Part shown: positions 35,181-43,369 of the stretch, piece by piece | How positions within the stretch are numbered: position 1 is the first letter of the stretch | Layout: each line of letters starts with the position of its first letter | DNA from: Paenibacillus sp. JQZ6Y-1 | GTDB taxonomy: Bacteria > Bacillota > Bacilli > Paenibacillales > Paenibacillaceae | DNA length: 64,000 nucleotides | NCBI RefSeq assembly: GCF_040719145.1 | Contig: NZ_JBFDUZ010000002.1 | Location: forward strand, 248,001 to 312,000 | Reading direction: 5' to 3' | Made by a program: the position numbers and the translations under genes | Notes under the pieces: generated by a model | The model's database searches: none | What the model was told of the DNA's origin: nothing | What the model saw: only the letters and a program-made list of their open reading frames with translations

Positions 35181-37586
35181 ATGAATTGGCGTATACTTGA
35201 AGAGATATATCGATTTACAAAATCATCCATTGTCGAATCATTACCAGAGAGGACGAACCTATTCTTTATGAATTATAAAAAGCAGCAGATCTGGGGTTTT
35301 GGTATAGTTTTGCTTTTGGCCGTTGTGTTGATCATGGTGGAGGGACTGATCTTTCAGTACACGTCCATATCCGGGATATGGGGAGTGACGGGCGCCTTGA
35401 TTGTGCTGCTCATCGCCATCGGCATCCTGATTGCAACGTGGACAATCCGTCGCACAACTGGCAGATTGAAAAAGGTAACAGATGTAATCTCAGATACCGA
35501 CTTCAAGGCGGCTGAACAGCTGCCACGTTTACAAGTAACTGGCGGCGACGAAATTGCCAATATTGCTACAGCATTCAATGATATGTCTGCCGCATTGGAG
35601 CTGCATAACCGTAAGGTGAGAGAGACATCGGAAGAAATGGAAGACAGTAACTGGGTGCAAACTCAGTTCGCTCTCACTGGCAATATTTATCAAGGAATCA
35701 ACAACAAGTCCGAGCTGGCGGAGAAGCTGATGACCCGCCTTGTACCGCTGCTGGATGGTGCATATGGATTGCTGTATTATACCGAAAATGCAGAACCCGC
35801 ACACGAGAAATACTTTAAACTGCAATGCTCGTATTCGGCGTATACCGATATGCCAGATGCTGTATCTTCCTTTCAACCCGGCGAGGGCATGATCGGACGT
35901 GTTGCCAACAATAAGCAGATGGTCATATTGGAAGCAACGCCAGAACATCCGATTCGTATTCAGACCGGACAGGCGCATCTAACACCGAAGCAAATTGTCG
36001 TTGCTCCGATTGTATTCAATGATCACACGCTGGCTGTGCTGGAATTAGGAACATTGCATACCTTTAGCCGTCGTCATCTGCAATTGATTGAGCTGATTTG
36101 TGCCAATTTTGGATTGGTGATTGATCGCATTGAGAGTCGGATGAAAGTGGATCAACTGCTGCATAGCACGCAGCAGCTGAATCAGGAGTTGCAGGCGCAG
36201 CAGGAGGAGCTTCAAGCCCAGCAAGAAGAGCTTCAGGTGCAACAGGAGGAATTACAGGCAACGAATGAACAGCTACGCGAGCGTAGTCAATTTGCTGAAA
36301 TGAAGACGCATGAGTTGGAAGTGACGCAGCAGGAATTGGAAGAGTACGCGAACAAGCTGGAAACAAGCTCGGGCTACAAAAGCCAGTTTCTTGCCAATAT
36401 GTCGCATGAGCTGCGCACGCCGATCAACAGTATTCTCATTCTTGCCCAGCTGCTGGCAGAGCGCGAGCCGCTGCATGATGGAGACGAAGTGGCGGAATAC
36501 GGTAGTATTATCCACCGTTCCGGCGAGGATCTGCTGGCGTTGATCGACGATATATTGGATTTGTCCAAAGTGGAAGCAGGTATGGTGGATGTGCATTCTG
36601 AGCTAGTATCCATTACAGATATTCCAGAAACATTAGGGTATACCTTTGACAAAATGGCAGAGCAGCGCGGTATCGAATTTCATTCTGTCATCGCTGAGGG
36701 AACGCCGGACAGTCTACATACGGACGGCAAGCGATTGCAGCAGATTCTGAAAAATTTGCTATCCAATGCGTTCAAATTCACTCGCAGTGGTTCTGTTACT
36801 TTGATGATCCAGCCTGCTACGCAGGTGCTGCCTGCCTCCGGTTATAGCGTGCCGTCCGATGTAGAGCATATGATTGCTATATCCGTGACAGATACCGGAA
36901 TCGGCATCGCCAGAGAGCGACAGCAGCAGATTTTTGAGGCATTTCAGCAGGAGCATGGGGCGGCTACTGAGCGCGATTATGGTGGTACTGGACTAGGATT
37001 GTCCATTTGCCGAGAATTCTCGCGCTTGCTAGGCGGCTTCGTGACAGTGGAAAGTGAGCAGGGGAAAGGCAGCACGTTTACTCTATATTTGCCATCCCTG
37101 CCGATAGATCAGCAGGATACACCGGATGAGATGCCGCCGCTGGTGGATACAGGCGAGGTCTACCCCGATGCAGGTGTGCTGGCTGGCAAGCGAGTGCTGA
37201 TTGTGGACGATGATGCACGGAATATCTCCGCATTGGAACGCATGTTAAAAACAAGGGATATGCACGTATTCAGTGCTCCTGACGGTAATCGAGCGCTGCA
37301 TGTGCTACCGCAGGTGAAGCCTGATCTGGTGTTGATGGATATGATGATGCCGGTTATGGATGGATATGAAACGATCCGTTATATGCGTAGTCAGCCAGAA
37401 TGGGAGCATACGCCGATTATCGCCCTCACCGCCAAAGCGATGAAGGACGACCGCAAGCGCTGTATGGAAGCAGGCGCGTCTGACTATTTGAGCAAGCCAT
37501 TGAATATTGCACAGCTGCTATCGATGATGCAGGTTTGGTTGAACCATGAACAGGCAGATGGGCAGGAGTACAATGATGAATGGTAA
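35181..37586 (+). CDS. Hybrid sensor histidine kinase (HAMP-GAF-HisKA-HATPase-REC)
   Basis: An 801-residue membrane kinase. The start is uncertain: ATG 35181 and in-frame ATG 35268 both lack an ideal site, and a TTGACA at 35158-35163 would favour the shorter form. Two TM helices with a very short outside loop (residues ~40-88), HAMP (~90-145), GAF-like domain (~165-315), and a Gln/Glu coiled coil with heptads LQAQQEE repeated (~333-395) precede HisKA (MSHELRTPINS, His409). The ATPase domain has NLLSNAFKFT, DTGIGI and GGTGLGLSI. The C-terminal receiver has DDD and phospho-acceptor Asp720 (LMDMMMPVMDG). No partner regulator is adjacent; the Hpt protein at 24316 could accept phosphate. The GAF domain and short loop suggest an intracellular signal. 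Confidence 0.9.
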   Translation: MNWRILEEIYRFTKSSIVESLPERTNLFFMNYKKQQIWGFGIVLLLAVVLIMVEGLIFQYTSISGIWGVTGALIVLLIAIGILIATWTIRRTTGRLKKVTDVISDTDFKAAEQLPRLQVTGGDEIANIATAFNDMSAALELHNRKVRETSEEMEDSNWVQTQFALTGNIYQGINNKSELAEKLMTRLVPLLDGAYGLLYYTENAEPAHEKYFKLQCSYSAYTDMPDAVSSFQPGEGMIGRVANNKQMVILEATPEHPIRIQTGQAHLTPKQIVVAPIVFNDHTLAVLELGTLHTFSRRHLQLIELICANFGLVIDRIESRMKVDQLLHSTQQLNQELQAQQEELQAQQEELQVQQEELQATNEQLRERSQFAEMKTHELEVTQQELEEYANKLETSSGYKSQFLANMSHELRTPINSILILAQLLAEREPLHDGDEVAEYGSIIHRSGEDLLALIDDILDLSKVEAGMVDVHSELVSITDIPETLGYTFDKMAEQRGIEFHSVIAEGTPDSLHTDGKRLQQILKNLLSNAFKFTRSGSVTLMIQPATQVLPASGYSVPSDVEHMIAISVTDTGIGIARERQQQIFEAFQQEHGAATERDYGGTGLGLSICREFSRLLGGFVTVESEQGKGSTFTLYLPSLPIDQQDTPDEMPPLVDTGEVYPDAGVLAGKRVLIVDDDARNISALERMLKTRDMHVFSAPDGNRALHVLPQVKPDLVLMDMMMPVMDGYETIRYMRSQPEWEHTPIIALTAKAMKDDRKRCMEAGASDYLSKPLNIAQLLSMMQVWLNHEQADGQEYNDEW

Positions 37587-37644
37587 ATAACAGGTTGGCA
37601 TGAGGCGGCTGTCGAATAGAGGAATGAATTCGTTTATATGCAAA

Positions 37645-37702
37645 GAAGCCCGGTGGTTGCACCATATGCGTTTATAGCATTTGGTCGCAATCACCGGGCT
37701 TT
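37645..37702. terminator. Bidirectional terminator after the hybrid kinase
   Basis: AAGCCCGGTG-TTGC pairs with GCAA-CACCGGGCTT. It separates the kinase from the convergent TPP operon. Confidence 0.7.
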
Positions 37703-37713
37703 GTGCTGTTTCT

Positions 37714-38502
37714 TTAGGACAATCCGTAAAACCGCTGTGCGTTAGCGTACAGTAAGGCAGCCGCATCGCCCACATCCATGTTCTGAATCGCTGCCCATTC
37801 GCGGCATACATCCACTACCATGCTCGGCATTGTCGGCTTACCAGCGAACATATGCTCAAATGGCCACGGTCCATCTGTTTCGGTCATCACCAGCTCGCGA
37901 GGATAGGCAGCTGCCAGCTCACGGATGTCATGCTCATATGCAATATCTGGGGTGAATGAAATGAAATACCCACGCTCCGCCATACGCTGGATCGTCTGTG
38001 CCGAGCCTTTGAACCAGTGAAAGTGAGCACGTTCGATTCCATGCTGATCCAGCATATCGCATACGATATCGGCATCCTCGTACACCGCATGCAGCACGAC
38101 AGGCTTGTCATGCAAACGACCCAAGCGCAAATATTGATCTAGCAGATCAATATACCCTTGCTTATCCAGCGTGGAGCCTTGCGCCGCCCATTCCTGACGG
38201 CGATAATACGGCAGACCAATCTCGCCAATCGCTACCATTTCATGTATCCGTGCCTCGATCCATTCCAGCAGTATCTTGGTCTGATGTTGCTGAGGCAACG
38301 GTTGCTCTGGGTGATACCCGTACGCTGGTTGAACAATGCCAGGATATTGTCGTGCTAGCTGTTCCGTACGCATACAGGATTCCCGATTCATCGAAACGGC
38401 GATCAGCTGCGCTACACCATAACGCGGCAATTCGCGAATCATCGTACGAATATCAGTGTCGCTGTATTGATCCAGATGAATATGCGTGTCGATCCATTTC
38501 AT
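37714..38502 (-). CDS. TatD-family metal-dependent hydrolase, last gene of the TPP operon
   Basis: A 262-residue TIM-barrel hydrolase. HIHLDQYSD after IDT gives the HxH metal pair; GEIGLPYY supplies the Glu; VLHAVYEDAD and HFHWFKGS the two His; and MTETDGPWPF the Asp. Its ATG overlaps the stop of the ABC ATPase (ATGA), so it is part of the thiamine-controlled operon. In Bacillus, salvage of formylaminopyrimidine uses YlmB, an amidohydrolase of another family; this TatD-like enzyme may play that part. That is inference; TatD members also include DNases and other hydrolases. Confidence 0.85.
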   Translation of the reverse strand: MKWIDTHIHLDQYSDTDIRTMIRELPRYGVAQLIAVSMNRESCMRTEQLARQYPGIVQPAYGYHPEQPLPQQHQTKILLEWIEARIHEMVAIGEIGLPYYRRQEWAAQGSTLDKQGYIDLLDQYLRLGRLHDKPVVLHAVYEDADIVCDMLDQHGIERAHFHWFKGSAQTIQRMAERGYFISFTPDIAYEHDIRELAAAYPRELVMTETDGPWPFEHMFAGKPTMPSMVVDVCREWAAIQNMDVGDAAALLYANAQRFYGLS

Positions 38503-39368
38503 CGGCTGCTCACCTCCGCACGTAGCAGATCGGTCAGTCGGCGCCGCAAGGCGACAAATTCCGGCGTATCTACCAGCTCCTCACGCCGCGGTCTGGCAAA
38601 AGGCACGGTCACCTTTTCTAGCACATGCGCTGGTCGTGCAGATAACACGTAGATCGTATCGGATAGCAGCAGGGCTTCTTCAATATGATGCGTAATAAAG
38701 ACGACCGACCGCCGCGTTTCTTCCCATATTCGTAATAGCCATGCCTGCATATCGCTGCGGGTAAAGGCATCCAGTGCGCTGAACGGTTCATCCAGACAGA
38801 GCAGCGACTGCGGACCGAGCAAGGCGCGAACAAAGGCAGCACGCTGCTGCATACCGCCGGACAATGTATGCGGATAGGCGTTGCGGAACTCACCCAGTCC
38901 AGCGCGCTCCAGCCAGCGCCGTGCCTGCTCCAGCGATTCGCGGCGCGACATGCCTGCCACTTCGCGTGCAAGTACTACATTATCCTCGATATTGCGCCAC
39001 GGCAGCAGAGCGGGCTGCTGCGGCATATAGCCTGCTTTGCCACGCTGTCCGGTGATAGGCTGTCCATCCAGCACAATTTCGCCATGATCTGGCAGCATCA
39101 CACCGCCGATCATTTGCAGCAAGGTACTTTTACCGGAGCCGGATGGACCGATAATAGAGACAAATTCGCCTTCCTGTACTGATAACGAGATGTTATCCAG
39201 CACATGTAACCGATTGCCGCCTTTGCCAAACGACTTGCCGATACCTTGTAATTCTAAAAAGGCGGAAGAGGATGAATGTGCTGTCGTTACACTGGCTGAT
39301 GGAACGTCGCGCTTTGACATAGGGATGGAATTCGGTTGACCTGCGTTCAGTATATTGTCGTTATCCAC
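38499..39368 (-). CDS. ABC transporter ATPase for thiamine precursor (ThiZ-like)
   Basis: A ~289-residue ATPase. GTG 39368 is chosen over ATG 39374, since GGGAGG is only 2 bases from the ATG but 8 from the GTG. The ~35-residue polar N-terminus precedes Walker A GPSGSGKST, signature LSGGMQQR, Walker B LLCLDEP and the switch His (VFITHHIEEA). It is of the nitrate/taurine/thiamine precursor class. The gene overlaps the permease end by 8 bases and TatD by 4. Confidence 0.9.
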   Translation of the reverse strand: MDNDNILNAGQPNSIPMSKRDVPSASVTTAHSSSSAFLELQGIGKSFGKGGNRLHVLDNISLSVQEGEFVSIIGPSGSGKSTLLQMIGGVMLPDHGEIVLDGQPITGQRGKAGYMPQQPALLPWRNIEDNVVLAREVAGMSRRESLEQARRWLERAGLGEFRNAYPHTLSGGMQQRAAFVRALLGPQSLLCLDEPFSALDAFTRSDMQAWLLRIWEETRRSVVFITHHIEEALLLSDTIYVLSARPAHVLEKVTVPFARPRREELVDTPEFVALRRRLTDLLRAEVSSR

Positions 39369-40146
39369 GCTCATTTCCTCCCTGCTCCTGCGGTCGTTGC
39401 CAGCGGATGCACCATCTCTCCAGCAGAACAATGATGGAGAACATGAGCAGACTGAGCAGCACCACAATCATAATGGCGACAAACATTCGATCGGTACGGA
39501 AAGCAGACTTTTGCAGCAGCATATAATAGCCTAACCCTTGATCACTACTGATCCATTCCGCGATAATCGCGCCCATAATGCTATACGTCGCAGCGATGCG
39601 TAATCCCGAAAAGACGGCAGGCAGACTGTATGGCAATTCCAATTTCCAGAAGATCTGACTGCGAGAAGCGCCGATCATTTGCATATAGTTTAGCATGGTG
39701 CGATCCGTACCGGCTAATCCGCCCAGCGCGGCAACCGTAATGGGGAAAAAGCACACCAGCACAATAACGATCAGTTTGGACAACATGCCAAAGCCGAACC
39801 AGATAATAAGCAGCGGTCCAAGCGCAATAATCGGAATATTTTGACTTAAAATAAGCAGCGGATATAAGGCACGCCGCAGAAATGGAATATAATGCAGCAC
39901 GCCTGCTACGATAAGCCCTGTTGCCGTACCGATGGCAAAGCCCGATAAAGTCAGCTTGAGCGTCGCCCACGTATGACCGAGCAGCCGATCATAGCTATTC
40001 TCCGCTTCGTGTGCAATTTGTAGCGGAGCAGGCAGAATCCAATCTTCAATACCAAACAGCGACGTCGCTGCTTGCCAGAGCAACAGTAACAAAACGACCG
40101 CCCCTAAGGGCGGCCATATGCCTTTCCACCATTCACGTACCGTCAT
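39361..40146 (-). CDS. ABC transporter permease (ThiX-like)
   Basis: A 261-residue BPD-type permease with six hydrophobic segments and the EAA loop GASRSQIFWKLELPYSLPAV that contacts the ATPase. Its ATG overlaps the stop of the thiamine-binding protein gene. It forms the membrane pore of the TPP-controlled importer. Confidence 0.9.
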   Translation of the reverse strand: MTVREWWKGIWPPLGAVVLLLLLWQAATSLFGIEDWILPAPLQIAHEAENSYDRLLGHTWATLKLTLSGFAIGTATGLIVAGVLHYIPFLRRALYPLLILSQNIPIIALGPLLIIWFGFGMLSKLIVIVLVCFFPITVAALGGLAGTDRTMLNYMQMIGASRSQIFWKLELPYSLPAVFSGLRIAATYSIMGAIIAEWISSDQGLGYYMLLQKSAFRTDRMFVAIMIVVLLSLLMFSIIVLLERWCIRWQRPQEQGGNERG

Positions 40147-40436
40147 GCGCGGTATTTCTCCGTCAGACCGTCCATGCTGATGCCGGTTGGATTATGGGCA
40201 ATTTTGATCTGGGAAATGATGCTGGGGCTGCCCTTCTCGACGAGTGCTTCGTGCATCCGGCGCACGATGTCCAGCAACTCCTCCAATTCGCCTTCCATCG
40301 TCGTTTCGAGTGGATGTACTTCATATTGCACACCGGAGGACTGAATCACTTCAATCGCGGCATCCACATAGTCGTAGGAATCTTCGCCGGGTTGTGTTTT
40401 GGGAATAACCTGAATACTGAGCAATGTTTTGGACAT
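40143..40436 (-). CDS. MTH1187/YkoF-type thiamine-binding protein
   Basis: A 97-residue protein starting at ATG 40436 with AAGGAGGAAG upstream; longer readings are not coding. MSKTLLSIQVIPKT, VIQSSGVQYEVHPLETTMEG and the C-terminal IKIAHN match the small ferredoxin-like family that binds the thiamine hydroxymethylpyrimidine moiety. It may hold or chaperone imported precursor in the cytosol. It lies between the binding-protein and permease genes. Confidence 0.85.
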   Translation of the reverse strand: MSKTLLSIQVIPKTQPGEDSYDYVDAAIEVIQSSGVQYEVHPLETTMEGELEELLDIVRRMHEALVEKGSPSIISQIKIAHNPTGISMDGLTEKYRA

Positions 40437-40452
40437 GGAATCTTCCTCCTTA

Positions 40453-41511
40453 TTATTTGGATGTAGTGCTTTGCTCGGTCGTTGCCGAAGCAGACGGTAA
40501 GAAGTCATTGGTAAATGCTTTGCTGGCATCCAGCGGCTGGTCGAGCAGCTTCTGTTTGTACATCCAGTCGGCATAGCCGGTCCAGACGGATTCTTTTTGC
40601 AGACCCCATTGGGAAGCGTCATCCTGATAGCGTGGCGACAGCCATTTCTGGCTTGCTTTGACTAGCTCTGGATCAAGATCGGGAACCGCCTTGATCAGAA
40701 TATCGGCAGCCTTGTCAGGATTAGCAATGGCGTACTCATAGCCTTTGGCTGTAGCGGATAGGAACGCTTTGACCAATTCAGGATCGTTTTTGATTTCATT
40801 TTCGTTCGTTACGATCACTGGGGTGTAGTAGTCGAGATTGGGCGAGTAGTCCTTCACATACAGCATATCCAGTGGCTCGCCGCGCAGCTCGGCTTCGATC
40901 CCTGTCCAGCCGTAGAAGATCCATGCAAAATCAATTCCTTTTTTTACAGCTGTAAAATAATCGGCATCACCGATATTGACACTTTTCACCTTGCTGACAT
41001 CACCACCGTCAGTGTCCATGATCGATTTCATCACTGCTTCCTCAACCGGAGAACCCCATGCGCCATAGGATTTGCCTTCCATATCCTTAGGCGACTTGAT
41101 GCCGCGATCCACCGGAGCAGCAAAGCCAGACGTATTATGCTGAATGACAGCTGCGATGGATACGAGCGGCACATCCTGCACACGCGCCTGTGTCACGCTC
41201 TCCTGATAGCTAATGCCAAACGGCACCTGACCAGAGGCAACCATTGTATCCGCACCGCCTTGACCAGGCTGGATAATCTTCACATTCAAACCAGCATCCT
41301 TGTAATAGCCCATCTCCTGAGCGACATACAGACCGGTATGGTTCGTATTTGGCGTCCAATCCAGTACAACCTGTACATCTTTTAGCGCTGTTCCGTTGTC
41401 TGTGCTGCCACTGCTATTCTGACTATCGCTGCTGCGTTGTCCGCAGGCAGTCATGATCAGCAGTAGAGTCAGTAGGATCAACAGACCTGCTTTTTTGCGT
41501 AATGTCATCAT
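40453..41511 (-). CDS. ThiY-like substrate-binding lipoprotein (NMT1/THI5 family)
   Basis: A 352-residue lipoprotein. ATG 41511 follows GAGGGGAG by 12 bases. The signal LLILLTLLLIMTAC ends at lipidated Cys23. VVLDWTPNTNHTGLYVAQEMG is the NMT1/THI5 fold start, and GYYKDAGLNVKIIQPGQGG, YGAWGSPVEE and DFAWIFYGWTGIEAEL follow. ThiY proteins bind formylaminopyrimidine outside the cell. First gene after the TPP riboswitch. Confidence 0.9.
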   Translation of the reverse strand: MMTLRKKAGLLILLTLLLIMTACGQRSSDSQNSSGSTDNGTALKDVQVVLDWTPNTNHTGLYVAQEMGYYKDAGLNVKIIQPGQGGADTMVASGQVPFGISYQESVTQARVQDVPLVSIAAVIQHNTSGFAAPVDRGIKSPKDMEGKSYGAWGSPVEEAVMKSIMDTDGGDVSKVKSVNIGDADYFTAVKKGIDFAWIFYGWTGIEAELRGEPLDMLYVKDYSPNLDYYTPVIVTNENEIKNDPELVKAFLSATAKGYEYAIANPDKAADILIKAVPDLDPELVKASQKWLSPRYQDDASQWGLQKESVWTGYADWMYKQKLLDQPLDASKAFTNDFLPSASATTEQSTTSK

Positions 41512-41550
41512 GTTTCGGTAAGACTCCCCTCTATAAATCCTGCTTAAAAT

Positions 41551-41578
41551 ATAAAAAAAGCGCCCCGGACTGGGACGA
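41551..41578 (-). terminator. Riboswitch-linked transcription terminator
   Basis: On the minus strand CGTCCC pairs with GGGGCG and is followed by seven T. It lies between the TPP aptamer and the first gene, the usual position of an expression platform that stops transcription when TPP is bound. Confidence 0.75.
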
Positions 41579-41611
41579 CATAGGTGCATATATGGAGTAG
41601 ACATACATGGC

Positions 41612-41705
41612 ATGCTTCACTTCCTACGCTGGCATTATCCAGATCAGGTATAAGGGTCTGTATGATGGACATACACTCTCAGCCGGCTCCCCAGCTCCCC
41701 TAGAT
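41612..41705 (-). promoter_or_regulatory. TPP (THI-box) riboswitch
   Basis: On the minus strand the THI-box elements are clear: AGGGGAGC at the 5' side, CTGAGAG (41682-41676), ACCCTT, CCTGATCTGGATAATGCCAG (41649-41630) and GCGTAGGAAGTG closing P1. Together with the terminator it shuts off the operon when thiamine pyrophosphate is abundant. Confidence 0.95.
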
Positions 41706-41729
41706 ATTTATGCGCTTTTTCTAGCTGTA

Positions 41730-41758
41730 ATTATAGACGAGCCGCGGATAACTGTCCA
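41730..41758 (-). promoter_or_regulatory. Promoter of the TPP operon
   Basis: On the minus strand TGGACA and TATAAT are 17 bp apart, ending ~25 bases before the aptamer. Confidence 0.8.
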
Positions 41759-42113
41759 GCAGGTCAGCCGCGAGCACAGTAACGAATATACTAAGCACGC
41801 GCATGGGTAACTGGCGGCATGTATCCTTCCGCTGCTGAACAAGTATTCCTGTGAGATAGAGATGGAGATGACCTTTCCAGAGACGGTGGCATTCGACAAG
41901 TCCATTTTCAAAAACAAGGTGTAACAGGTTCACTGCCAGCTACACCGGGTATGTATGAAAGGAAGTATTTTTTTAACCATAAACGGATAACATTTGTATA
42001 TATCCGTTGTCATAGGACGAATGAACCTGAGCGATCAGGATAAATGTCCGTGATAGGAGCAGTATCTGCAAGAGCCAAATAACTATGTCCCGATACGCGA
42101 AAGGAGCTTGATT

Positions 42114-42530
42114 ATGAGTACATCCACCGAAGAACAAGCAATCGTCAAAGCCCTGTCCAACAATCCGTTTTGTGCATTTGGTACGGTAGAGGACAACAAG
42201 CCTAAAGTTCGTTATATGGCGCTTTACAATGAAGGACTGAATATCCATCTGGCAACGGACCGCAAAACCCATAAAGTCGAAGAACTAGAGCAAAACCCGA
42301 ATTGCTACCTGTTGCTCGGTTACGAAAAAGGCGGCAACAATGAAGTAGTTGAAGTGCAAGCTACAGCTACCGTATCCGACAATGCAGAGCTGAAGCAACG
42401 GGTCTGGAAGGACAACTTTACGCAATGGTTCTCAGGACCAGATGATCCAGATTATGTAGTGCTGGATATTAAACCACAAACCATCGAATATACCGATCAG
42501 GACGGCAACAAACAAACCTGGCAGGGCTAA
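42114..42530 (+). CDS. Pyridoxamine 5'-phosphate oxidase-fold protein (stress protein 26-like)
   Basis: A 138-residue split-barrel flavin-binding protein. ATG 42114 follows AAAGGAGC. NPFCAFGTVEDNKPKVRYM and DRKTHKVEELEQNPNCYLL are family motifs of the general stress protein YdaG/YzzA type. It probably binds FMN or F420-like flavin. It is divergent from the TPP operon; the 41759-42113 gap shows no gene. Confidence 0.85.
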   Translation: MSTSTEEQAIVKALSNNPFCAFGTVEDNKPKVRYMALYNEGLNIHLATDRKTHKVEELEQNPNCYLLLGYEKGGNNEVVEVQATATVSDNAELKQRVWKDNFTQWFSGPDDPDYVVLDIKPQTIEYTDQDGNKQTWQG

Positions 42531-42938
42531 TCCTGCCGGTTGCGCCTGAGTCTACGACATGAGATAGGTACGTCTGTCGTATTTTGTTACACAGGTGAAT
42601 CCCCGTCGTAATGGGCATTCGTAAAATCCGGTGACGAATTTTGTAAATTTCTATCGTGAAATACAAAATTCCAAACCGGATTTTTTGTCATTTTTTGTTT
42701 CCAAAATAAGGATAAAATAGGTACTGTAGGAACTTGAAACATAACACGAAATTAAGGTATAACCAATATAATACTAACAATTTAATATAAACGACTAAGA
42801 TATATAGAACACCTATAGAGGAAGCAGCATTCGTTCGCAAATCAAACCATACTATAGCGGGAGATAACGAAGGAAACTATGCCCGTAACTAGATAGACTG
42901 TGCAGGTTGGAAGGGATATTTTACGGGAGGTGTTTTCC
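42531..42938 (+). other. Intergenic region before Spo0E-like copy 2
   Basis: No gene was seen. The region holds a long terminator hairpin (42623-42688) and an A/T-rich stretch (about 42700-42830) with TATAAT at about 42769 but no good -35 box. Confidence 0.4.
42623..42688 (+). terminator. Long hairpin terminator
   Basis: AAAATCCGGT pairs with ACCGGATTTT, an inner GAATTTTGTA with TACAAAATTC, and the loop end ATTTC/GAAAT. Six T follow. Total stem length is over 20 bp. Confidence 0.75.
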
Positions 42939-43133
42939 TTGGACCTGGAAAAGATTGAGCAGCAAATTGAGCAGGAGCGCCGCATTCTAAACCAGATGGC
43001 AGCCGAGCACGGTATCCGAGATCACCGGGTCATCGACCAGTCCGAGCAGCTGGATCGCATTCTGGATTCTTATTTGCAATGCAAGCAGCGTAAAGGGAAG
43101 GAGACGGCTCATGAATGGAATAAAAATTGCTGA
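42939..43133 (+). CDS. Spo0E-like aspartyl-phosphate phosphatase, copy 2
   Basis: A 64-residue protein starting at TTG 42939, 7 bases after GGGAGGTG. It begins MDLEKIEQQIEQERRILNQM and carries DHRVIDQSEQLDRILDSY. It matches the first copy (8620) in length, start codon and motif spacing, though the C-terminal tails differ. The likely substrate is Spo0A-P, by family. Confidence 0.85.
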   Translation: MDLEKIEQQIEQERRILNQMAAEHGIRDHRVIDQSEQLDRILDSYLQCKQRKGKETAHEWNKNC

Positions 43134-43172
43134 TTCTACCGCCGCTATCTCTGGTGGCAGGATCTTGAAATC

Positions 43173-43212
43173 AAACGCCGATTGGCAGCTTTTTGCCGAT
43201 AGGGCGTTTTTT
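43173..43212 (+). terminator. Terminator after Spo0E-like copy 2
   Basis: AAACGCC pairs with GGGCGTTT, with inner GGCA/TGCC, and six T follow. Confidence 0.75.
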
Positions 43213-43289
43213 GTTGTGCGCATCAAGATAGGCACAACCGCAAGGGCTGCAAGGAGGCAACCGTCATGGCATTACGCTGCGGTTTATGA
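43213..43289 (+). promoter_or_regulatory. Leader with two mutually exclusive hairpins and a 7-codon ORF
   Basis: Hairpin A: GTTGTGC (43213-43219) with GCACAAC (43232-43238). Hairpin B: AACCGCA (43236-43242) with TGCGGTT (43278-43284). Their arms share 43236-43238, so only one can form fully. A 7-codon ORF (43266-43289, MALRCGL) has an AAGGAGG site and covers the right arm of B. This resembles an attenuation leader, but no terminator follows directly. Confidence 0.35.
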
Positions 43290-43333
43290 CTGAAAACAAG
43301 TTTATTGCACACGCATGAAGGGAGCATCATACT

Positions 43334-43369
43334 GTGAACAATACATACTGGCAAGCTGCGAAAGGATGA
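43334..43369 (+). CDS. 11-codon ORF (MNNTYWQAAKG) overlapping the next gene start
   Basis: GTG 43334 has the strong site AAGGGAG 9 bases upstream, better than any site of the large gene itself. Its TGA (43367-43369) overlaps ATG 43366 of the large frame as ATGA. Either it is a coupling leader peptide, or it is the true N-terminus of the large protein separated by a one-base frame change at about 43361-43365; NNTYWQAAK followed by MIREMTK would read as one helix. Confidence 0.4.
   Translation: MNNTYWQAAKG

Noticed and set aside
36185-36280. Short tandem DNA repeats as a mobile or CRISPR-like element
   Set aside because: They encode coiled-coil heptads inside the hybrid kinase and lack spacers or target duplications.
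43358-43366. Programmed -1 frameshift resembling the B. subtilis cdd CGA AAG site
   Set aside because: The letters CGAAAG occur but not in the right codon phase, and the tRNA re-pairing would be poor.
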